From NCBI GenBank assembly GCA_027482985.1, contig JAIXVO010000456.1, positions 1-5,960 on the forward strand: 5,960 bases of DNA, read 5' to 3'. How positions within the stretch are numbered: position 1 is the stretch's first letter; each line of letters opens with the position of its first letter. The translations under genes and the position numbers were made by a program. The notes below the pieces were generated by a model. It had not been told where the DNA came from, did not search any database, and worked only from the letters and a program-made list of their open reading frames with translations. Below, piece by piece: positions 1-5,461 of the stretch. The DNA comes from Cyanobacteriota bacterium. Its GTDB lineage: Bacteria; Cyanobacteriota; Cyanobacteriia; Leptolyngbyales; Leptolyngbyaceae.

Positions 1-1536
1 AGATCCCTGTTCACTCAGCAGTTGGATAAATGCTGCCTGTTCTGCCTGATCTTGCCAAAACTTCAGTTCCGATGATTGCCGCCCGATCGCCTCCTCCCGC
101 GTGTAGCCCGTACTTTGAACCCAGCTTTCGTTGACATCAAGTTGCATTCCGTCTGGGAACGTCGTAATCGATAGGGCGGCAGGACTGCGATGAAAGGCGG
201 TCGCAAACCGATGTTGGGAAGCCAGCAACTCTTCCTCTGCCTGTTTGCGCTCCGTCACATCCAACACCAACGACAACACCGATACCAGTTGCCCCTGGTC
301 ATCCACGAGCGCCGAATGGAACCACTCGCAATGCACAATCCCGTGCTCAGCAGTGTAGTTGCGAATGGCATACTTCCCGCGCGATTGCGTCCCCGCCAGC
401 AGCGCTGCCATGGTTGCCTGCACGATCGACTGATCGGCTTCATGGACAAAGGGCCACGTCGTCGGAGATTGCCCCATCACCTGCGCCGCCTGCCAGCCAA
501 ATAACTGCTCTGCTTCCGGTGACCAGCGCTGCACTTGCCAGTTTGCATCCCACTCAATCACCGCCAATTGAAAATTCTCAATTAGAAACGACAGTTCTTG
601 ATAGGCTTTTTGTAACTCCTCGGTGCGCTCCTGCACCCGTATTTCCAGTTCTGCCGCGAGGTGTTGGGTTGCCGTTTCGAGCTGCTTGCGATCGCTGATA
701 TCCACCATCACCCCATCCCAAATCACATCGCCATTGGGTTGGGGCGTGGGGCGGGCGATCGTTTGAATCCACTTCACGCCACCCGATGGCATGGCGACCT
801 CCAACTCAGTTTCGCAGGGCTGCAATTGTTGAGCTGCAACGTTGGAGGCGACTGTGAACGCAAACCGATCATCCGGATGCACCATTTGCCAAAAAGTTTG
901 AGCATCTGTCTGCATCGCTTCTGGTGCAATTTCGAGCAGCGTGCGGCAATAGTAACCTACAAACGGAAAGGATTCAGTGCCATCAGCCTGGTGCAAATAT
1001 TGAAAAATCATGCCCGGCACATTGCCCACCATCCGGCGAAAATGGCGATCGCTCTTTTCCGTCGCCAATTGCGCCTGTTTCTCAGCCGTCAGATCGCGCC
1101 CGCTCAACAAAAATCCCAACAAATTGTTATAGTCATCTTGAATTTGCGTAATCGTGATACAGACTGGGACGCGATCGCCATTGCGACACAGATACGTCCA
1201 TTCCTGTTCCTGCGTCATGCCCTGGCGCGCTTCAGCCAGCAACATTTCGACACTGGGTCGATGCGACGGGTGTTCGTGGGTTGGGTCAGCATCAAAAGCC
1301 AGCAACAGTTCCGCCGGGTCGTGCAACATGAGGGGGGTAAATCGCCCTACCACTTCGGCTGCCGAGTAACCCAGGAGCGTTTGGGCGGCTGGATTAATCG
1401 CCTGAATGGTGCCCTGGCGATCGGTGGCAATCATCAAATAAGGACTACTGTTAAAGATCGAGAATTGCAATCCCTTGCCCAAATTGAAGGTTGGGTTGAA
1501 CACTGACTGTAAAAAATAGCTGTGTGACATGACCAT
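1..1536 (-). CDS. Multi-PAS sensor protein, N-terminal 512 residues (partial, cut by left edge)
   Basis: The reverse strand is open without a stop from position 1536 to the left edge. Four PAS modules can be read. PAS1 is at about residues 25-155 (IATDRQGTIQAINPAA, LLGYSAAEVVG, ending GRDLTAEKQ). PAS2 is at about 162-284, of the PAS_3 type, with VHPDDR at 219-224 and the closing motif DISDRK at 279-284. A coiled-coil linker (RVQERTEELQKAYQEL) follows at 300-315. PAS3 is at about 317-431, ending DVTERKQ. PAS4 starts at about 441 (DVNESWVQSTGYTREEAIG) and is cut. There is no signal peptide or membrane segment, so it is probably cytoplasmic. Such chains usually end in a histidine kinase or a GGDEF domain, but the output is outside the window. 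None of the visible PAS domains has the LOV cysteine motif. Start: ATG at 1536, with ATG at 1530 and 1617 also in frame (512, 510 or 539 residues); an in-frame TGA at 1680-1678 limits extension. No clear ribosome site separates them. The residues added by the 1617 start do not look PAS-like, so 1536 is preferred. Confidence 0.88.
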   Translation of the reverse strand, partial: MVMSHSYFLQSVFNPTFNLGKGLQFSIFNSSPYLMIATDRQGTIQAINPAAQTLLGYSAAEVVGRFTPLMLHDPAELLLAFDADPTHEHPSHRPSVEMLLAEARQGMTQEQEWTYLCRNGDRVPVCITITQIQDDYNNLLGFLLSGRDLTAEKQAQLATEKSDRHFRRMVGNVPGMIFQYLHQADGTESFPFVGYYCRTLLEIAPEAMQTDAQTFWQMVHPDDRFAFTVASNVAAQQLQPCETELEVAMPSGGVKWIQTIARPTPQPNGDVIWDGVMVDISDRKQLETATQHLAAELEIRVQERTEELQKAYQELSFLIENFQLAVIEWDANWQVQRWSPEAEQLFGWQAAQVMGQSPTTWPFVHEADQSIVQATMAALLAGTQSRGKYAIRNYTAEHGIVHCEWFHSALVDDQGQLVSVLSLVLDVTERKQAEEELLASQHRFATAFHRSPAALSITTFPDGMQLDVNESWVQSTGYTREEAIGRQSSELKFWQDQAEQAAFIQLLSEQGS

Positions 1537-1669
1537 ACGGCAGCAAGTCAAGAATGACTCCCCAGATGAGTGAATAAATCCAACTTGACCTGATTTGAAA
1601 TCACCCGAAATTTTCATCCAGACGTTGCTTAACGGCTGATCCGAGTGCTTCTCAGGGAACCTCACTGCT

Positions 1670-1912
1670 TTATCTTTTCAGTTCGCAACAAATAATACAT
1701 CGTGAGAAATCTGGAAGCTGGTGGCTCGGTGTTTCCAGTAGACCTACGCGCTCTAATTCCGTAATCATCCCAGCTGCCGGGGAGCGATTAGCCAGTCATT
1801 CAGCCTCCAGACTCAACTGGGAGGGTGAACTTTGCGATCGGGTCAGTATTTTTACGAAGTCAGCTGTCCGTATTGCCCGTAAGCGACGGATCGGTGGATT
1901 ACGAATTGTCAT
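1670..1912 (-). pseudogene. Possible remnant of a small gene with one in-frame stop, winged-helix-like C-terminal half
   Basis: Read on the minus strand from ATG at 1912, the frame gives 38 codons, a TGA at 1798-1796, then 41 more codons in the same frame to TAA at 1672-1670. The second half contains LANRSPAAGMITELERVGLLE. This resembles the recognition-helix and wing pattern of winged-helix domains, notably the FtsK gamma type (AAxxIxELExxGIV), and reading the TGA as a one-base change from TGG (Trp) would join the two halves. The tail carries CIICC, a tight cysteine group. The frame is closed upstream by a TAG nine codons before the ATG. I cannot name the family. Either half alone is short enough to be open by chance, so only the protein-like second half supports the call. 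The piece could be the relic of a gene lost between the two sensors. Confidence 0.28.
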
Positions 1913-1934
1913 TCCTAAACGACTCCGATAAGGT
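1906..1934 (+). promoter_or_regulatory. Promoter-like -35/-10 pair upstream of the kinase gene (weak)
   Basis: TTGTCA at 1906-1911 matches the sigma-70 -35 consensus at five of six positions. After a 17-base spacer comes TAAGGT (1929-1934), a poor -10 box with only T, A and the last T matching; GATAAG at 1927-1932 is an alternative with a 15-base spacer. If real, transcription would start near 1941 and give a leader of roughly 110 bases containing the inverted repeats at 1959-2020. The match is weak and unsupported by other evidence. Confidence 0.18.
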
Positions 1935-1958
1935 GAAATCTAGAGGTAGAAAGAATTG

Positions 1959-2020
1959 CCGATGAAACTGCGAGGTCTGCCTCTTTCTCTCAAAATCGAC
2001 CCTTCTCATCGGTAGTTTCA
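1959..2020. repeat. Two overlapping, mutually exclusive inverted repeats upstream of the kinase start
   Basis: CCGATGA at 1959-1965 is the reverse complement of TCATCGG at 2006-2012. TGAAACT at 1963-1969 is the reverse complement of AGTTTCA at 2014-2020. The two left arms share TGA, so in RNA only one of the stems could form fully. A small GAGG/CCTC hairpin (1972-1983) lies inside, and AGAAAGA (1948-1954) can also pair with TCTTTCT (1982-1988). These could be leader structures or protein-binding half sites; seven-base arms across about 40 bases are also possible by chance. Confidence 0.3.
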
Positions 2021-2024
2021 GGCC

Positions 2025-2057
2025 ATGAGGCGGGCATACTACTTGATAAATTCATGA
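2025..2057 (+). CDS. Possible 10-codon leader peptide overlapping the kinase start
   Basis: An ATG at 2025 opens a frame encoding MRRAYYLINS that ends at TGA 2055-2057. That stop overlaps the kinase ATG (2054-2056) in the classic ATGA arrangement seen in translationally coupled genes. Ribosome-site support is poor: AGG at 2020-2022 lies only two bases from the ATG. A frame this short is easily random. The arrangement would matter only if the kinase really starts at 2054 rather than at 2105 or 2111. Confidence 0.15.
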   Translation: MRRAYYLINS

Positions 2058-5000
2058 ATTTTTCTTCATGTTGGCTGGCTGTTCCCCCTTCAACGTACAA
2101 ATGTATGACTATGCAACGGAGTCTAGAGGACACGCCTCTAGCGAATAGTTACCAGTGCATTCAGCAGTTACAACAGCAGGTAGCTGAACTCCAAAAGCAT
2201 CTGGAAACGTTGCGATCGCAGCAGGTCACGGTGGGTGAGATCAGTGGTCATGTGCGGTTGATTCAGGAGGGCTTAAATCACCTGGAACGTAACCTCTTTC
2301 AGTCCGCTATTAACGTCATCCCTGGGCGATCGCAGGCCGTCCGTCCGGTGCTCCCTGGCCGACCGCTGCACCATGGGAAGCAATGGTCGCCGGATGTTGC
2401 CAGTCAGGTGTTGCAAGCCCCCGACCCAGAACTGATTATTCGCATTACGGGGAGTGGGGTCTATCTAGACTTCAAGCCGAAGCGCAACTTTGTGCCAGTG
2501 GTGCCGGTTCCTATGACCCCAGAAACCACGCTCCACGACCTCCTCCCCACCCCCTTAGCCGACCAGTATTTGGCGCATATTCAGCGGGCTCTCCAAACCG
2601 GGGACGCGCAGGTGTTTGAATTTCAATTGGAGAAGCAAAACGTGGTGGCTTACGAAGAAGCCTATATTGTGCCGATTCAAGCCGATGAAGTGTTAATGGT
2701 GGTGCGCGATATTAGCGATCGCAAACGGGTGGAGCAGCAACTCCTGCAAAGTGAAGCGACCAACCGCGCCTTGCTAGAAACCGTACCCGATTTGTTGATT
2801 CGCCTCAGCCGGACGGGCACTTATTTAGATTTCAAACCGTCCAAAAATTCCAAAGTGTTACACACGCCAGAAACGGCGATCGGCAAAAATATTTACGAAC
2901 TACTGCCGTTTGATGTGGCGCAAGATATCATGACCAAGGTGGAAGCAGCCTTCCAAACGAGCGTTGTCCAGAATTATGAGTGTCAATTGCTAATTGATGG
3001 CGAACTGCATTATCAGGAAGCTCGCGTCAGTCCGGTCAGCAGTCATGAAGTGTTGGTCATTGTCCGTGATATTAATTATCGCAAACAGTCAGAGTTGGCT
3101 TTAAGTCAGGCGAATGAGCGGTATCGCCTGGCTACCACCGCCGTCAACAGTACGATTTATGACTGGGATGTTGCCCGCAATTATATCGATCGCTCCCAAG
3201 GGGTCAGCACACAACTCGGCTTTACCCCCGATGAATGTGAACCCACTAGCGAGTGGTGGAACGAGCGAATTCACCCAGAAGATGCTCCGCGCGCAGTGCA
3301 AATCATGACCACTGCATTGCAAACGGCGAATCGGTTTAGCCTGGAATATCGGATTCGCAATCGTCAGGATCAATATGTCTATGTGCATGATCAGGCGATG
3401 ATTTTGCGCAATGGCACGGGGCAGGTCGTGCGAGTTGTGGGGAACACAGTGGATATTACTGCCCGCAAACAGGCAGAAGCGGCACTATTGCAAAGCGAAG
3501 CCACGAATCGGGCCTTGGTAGAAGCCATCCCCGACTTAATGATTCGAATGACAAAAATCGGCACTTGTCTGGATTTTCGCTACCCGCCTGGTTTTCAAGT
3601 TCTATTTACGCCAGAGGCCGCTATTGGCCGTAACTTTGCTGATTTATTGCCCGCTCACCTAGCGCAAGAACGACTCCGACTAGCCCAGCAAGCCTTACAA
3701 ACGGGGGAAGTCCAGCTCCACGAAATGCAATTGCAAATTGATGGCAAAACCGTGTTTCAAGAAGCGCGAATCAGTGCCATCAATGATGATGAAGTCCTCA
3801 TTTTGGTGCGTGATATTAGCGATCGCAAAGAAGCTGAAGAGGCGCTGCGCCAGAGTCAAGCCAATTCGTTAGCCCTGATTGAAAACACCGAAGATTTTAT
3901 CTGGTCGGTCGATCAAGAATATCGCCTAGTTTCACTTAACTCCGCTTTTGGGAAGTGTTTCCAAAAAACTTTTGATCAGATATTAACGCCAGGCTGTGAG
4001 ATTTTGGCTTACTTGCCGCCTGCGGGGAAACAGTATTGGCAATCGTTGTATGATCGCGCCTTACTGGGAGAGCGGTTTATCACAGAATTTGAGGTGTCCA
4101 CGAGCCAGGGACGGTATCTGGAAGTCGCTTGCAATCCCATTCGCGCTCACGAATCCCAACAGATCGTCGGCGTTTCGGTGTTTTCCAGAGATATCACAAT
4201 CTATAAAAAAGCACAGGCGGTCTTAGAAACGGCTAAAAGTGAGCTGGAACTCAAAGTGCAGGAACGGACGATCGCGCTACAGCAGACAATTGATCAACTG
4301 TCGCAGGAAATTCAAGAACGCCACCGGATGGAGACGCAACTGAAGCTGCGCGATCGGGCGATCGCGGCCAGCAATAACGGTATTGTCATTTGTGATGCGA
4401 GTCAACCTGACCTCCCCATCATCTACGCCAACCTCGCCTTCGAAAAAATCACTGGCTATACCCAATCCGAAATCATTGGGCATAACTGCCGCTGCTTACA
4501 GTCTACTAACACCGCTCAGTCTGAGTTACAAACCTTACGAGCCGCGATCCGAGCGGGACAGCCCTGTACCGTGACGCTCCAGAACTACCGCAAAGATGGC
4601 ACCCTATTCTGGAATGAGTTGAGCATTGCCCCGATCTATGATGTGGATCATGTGTTGACTCATTTTGTCGGCATTCAAACGGATATTACTGATCTCAAAC
4701 AATCGGAAGTGGACATTCGGCAAGCACTGGTGAAAGAACAGGAATTAGGCGAACTGAAGTCGCGCTTTATTTCCATGACTTCCCATGAATTTCGGACTCC
4801 CCTGACGGTGATCATGTCCTCGGCAGCACTTTTGGAAAACTACAGCCAGCGGTGGACTGAAGAGAAAAAGTTAACCCATCTCCAACGCATTCAAATTGCT
4901 GGTCGCCGGATGACTCAATTGTTAGATGATATTCTGGTGCTCAGTAAAGCCGAAGCTGATAAACTACTCTATCAACCAGCTCCTCTGCATGTGCCTCAGT

Positions 5001-5461
5001 TTTGTCAAACACTGGTGACAGATTTACTTCTAAGTGATAACGATCAACATCAAATTCATTTTGCTTGGACGGGTCAACAGCCAGTTGCTTGCCTCGATGA
5101 AAAAATGCTCCAGCAAGTTCTAACTAATTTACTATCGAACTCGATTAAATACTCCCCAATTGGCACCGAAGTGCAGTTTTCTGTCAGTGAGGAAGTAGGT
5201 ACTTGGGTGTTTCAAATTCAAGACCAAGGCATTGGCATTCCCCTGAGTGATGTTCCCCATATTTTTGACTCTTTCCATCGGGGACGGAATGTGGGCACCA
5301 TTTCGGGGACTGGATTAGGACTGACTATCGTGAAAAAATGGGTGGATTTGCAGGGTGGCACGATCGCCGTTACTAGCCATGAAGGGGAGGGTACACTATT
5401 TGTAGTTAAACTTCCCGTTGGGGTGTCCCCTGCGAATTGCCATGAAGATCCTTGTCATTGA
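2054..5461 (+). CDS. Soluble multi-PAS/LOV sensor histidine kinase
   Basis: A complete 1135-residue kinase expected to autophosphorylate on His and pass phosphate to a response regulator, probably the overlapping downstream one. Order: N-terminal coiled coil (about 34-57); PAS1 (111-224), PAS2 (228-344), PAS3 (352-472, PAS_3 type with IHPED), PAS4 (476-592), PAS5 (600-716); coiled coil (718-765, KVQERTIALQQ); LOV-type PAS6 (764-880); HisKA with HEFRTPL, phospho-acceptor His911 and the Glu912/Thr915 phosphatase pair; HATPase_c with the N box NLLSNSIKYSP (1025-1035), G1 DQGIGIP (1057-1063), F box IFDSFHRG (1070-1077) and G2 GTGLGL (1085-1090). All catalytic boxes look intact. PAS6 keeps the LOV motif GHNCRCLQ (Cys812 is the expected flavin-adduct residue), NYRKDG (Asn844), FWN (Asn854) and FVGIQ (Gln875), so blue-light sensing is likely. 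PAS1, PAS2 and PAS4 are paralogous copies. No signal peptide or membrane helix is visible. Start: ATG 2054; ATG 2105 and 2111 are in-frame alternatives and none has a clear ribosome site. Confidence 0.95.
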   Translation: MNFSSCWLAVPPSTYKCMTMQRSLEDTPLANSYQCIQQLQQQVAELQKHLETLRSQQVTVGEISGHVRLIQEGLNHLERNLFQSAINVIPGRSQAVRPVLPGRPLHHGKQWSPDVASQVLQAPDPELIIRITGSGVYLDFKPKRNFVPVVPVPMTPETTLHDLLPTPLADQYLAHIQRALQTGDAQVFEFQLEKQNVVAYEEAYIVPIQADEVLMVVRDISDRKRVEQQLLQSEATNRALLETVPDLLIRLSRTGTYLDFKPSKNSKVLHTPETAIGKNIYELLPFDVAQDIMTKVEAAFQTSVVQNYECQLLIDGELHYQEARVSPVSSHEVLVIVRDINYRKQSELALSQANERYRLATTAVNSTIYDWDVARNYIDRSQGVSTQLGFTPDECEPTSEWWNERIHPEDAPRAVQIMTTALQTANRFSLEYRIRNRQDQYVYVHDQAMILRNGTGQVVRVVGNTVDITARKQAEAALLQSEATNRALVEAIPDLMIRMTKIGTCLDFRYPPGFQVLFTPEAAIGRNFADLLPAHLAQERLRLAQQALQTGEVQLHEMQLQIDGKTVFQEARISAINDDEVLILVRDISDRKEAEEALRQSQANSLALIENTEDFIWSVDQEYRLVSLNSAFGKCFQKTFDQILTPGCEILAYLPPAGKQYWQSLYDRALLGERFITEFEVSTSQGRYLEVACNPIRAHESQQIVGVSVFSRDITIYKKAQAVLETAKSELELKVQERTIALQQTIDQLSQEIQERHRMETQLKLRDRAIAASNNGIVICDASQPDLPIIYANLAFEKITGYTQSEIIGHNCRCLQSTNTAQSELQTLRAAIRAGQPCTVTLQNYRKDGTLFWNELSIAPIYDVDHVLTHFVGIQTDITDLKQSEVDIRQALVKEQELGELKSRFISMTSHEFRTPLTVIMSSAALLENYSQRWTEEKKLTHLQRIQIAGRRMTQLLDDILVLSKAEADKLLYQPAPLHVPQFCQTLVTDLLLSDNDQHQIHFAWTGQQPVACLDEKMLQQVLTNLLSNSIKYSPIGTEVQFSVSEEVGTWVFQIQDQGIGIPLSDVPHIFDSFHRGRNVGTISGTGLGLTIVKKWVDLQGGTIAVTSHEGEGTLFVVKLPVGVSPANCHEDPCH
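2123..2141. repeat. Perfect 7-bp inverted repeat (hairpin) early in the kinase gene
   Basis: CTAGAGG (2123-2129), a five-base loop ACACG, and CCTCTAG (2135-2141) form a perfect stem-loop at codons 24-30 of the kinase. The left arm with one extra base, TCTAGAGG (2122-2129), recurs at 1939-1946 in the upstream intergenic region. The site could be an operator half-site family or an mRNA structure that tempers early translation, but it also encodes ordinary kinase residues and has no U-tract, so it is not a terminator. Confidence 0.4.
4343..4693 (+). other. LOV photosensory domain within the kinase (residues about 764-880)
   Basis: The segment runs from the helix before NNGIVICDA through YANLAFEKITGY, the signature GHNCRCLQ, QNYRKDGTLFWNELSIAP and FVGIQTDITD. 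It follows the pattern of YtvA and of phototropin LOV domains closely. Residues expected to hold the flavin ring or form the adduct are present: Asn811, Cys812, Arg813, Gln816, Asn844, Asn854 and Gln875. Two positions depart from the usual sequence: Cys814 replaces the Phe of NCRFLQ, and Cys780 replaces the Thr that precedes the Asp near the start of the domain. It lies directly before the HisKA helix, the expected place for light to control the kinase. Confidence 0.85.

Larger units (their letters stand above)
1537..2053. other. Divergent intergenic region between two multi-PAS sensor genes
   Basis: This stretch of about 520 bases separates the two divergently transcribed sensor genes, so it must hold promoters for both unless the left gene starts further upstream. 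It contains no intact gene of convincing length, no tRNA-like cloverleaf that I can fold by eye, and no terminator with a U-tract. It does hold a possible broken small gene on the minus strand (1670-1912), a cluster of short inverted repeats at 1940-2020, a promoter-like pair at 1906-1934, and a 10-codon open frame at 2025-2057 touching the kinase start. On the minus strand TATTAT (1697-1692) resembles a -10 box for the left gene, but no good -35 box sits at the right distance. Confidence 0.6.

Noticed and set aside
190..698. Overlapping plus-strand frames of about 95-105 codons at the left end
   Set aside because: They are shadows of PAS3 and PAS4 on the minus strand; the translations have no recognisable motif.
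661..1506. Plus-strand open frame of 281 codons opposite the left sensor gene
   Set aside because: It is the codon-aligned antisense of the PAS gene and reads as a low-complexity mix rich in His, Gln and Arg with no domain pattern. The minus-strand reading gives four clear PAS modules.
1681..1800. Possible tRNA or other structured RNA gene in the intergenic region
   Set aside because: Short pieces looked T-loop-like at first, but no acceptor stem or ordered arms could be assembled on either strand.
1537..2053. Insertion sequence or attachment site between the two sensor genes
   Set aside because: No pair of terminal inverted repeats with flanking target duplication and no transposase motif could be found.
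2123..2141. Hairpin as an intrinsic terminator
   Set aside because: No run of T follows the stem and it lies inside the kinase coding region, so termination is unlikely.
3101..3388. Minus-strand frame of 95 codons inside the kinase gene
   Set aside because: It lies wholly within PAS3 of the kinase, whose frame is strongly supported, and shows no protein-family pattern.
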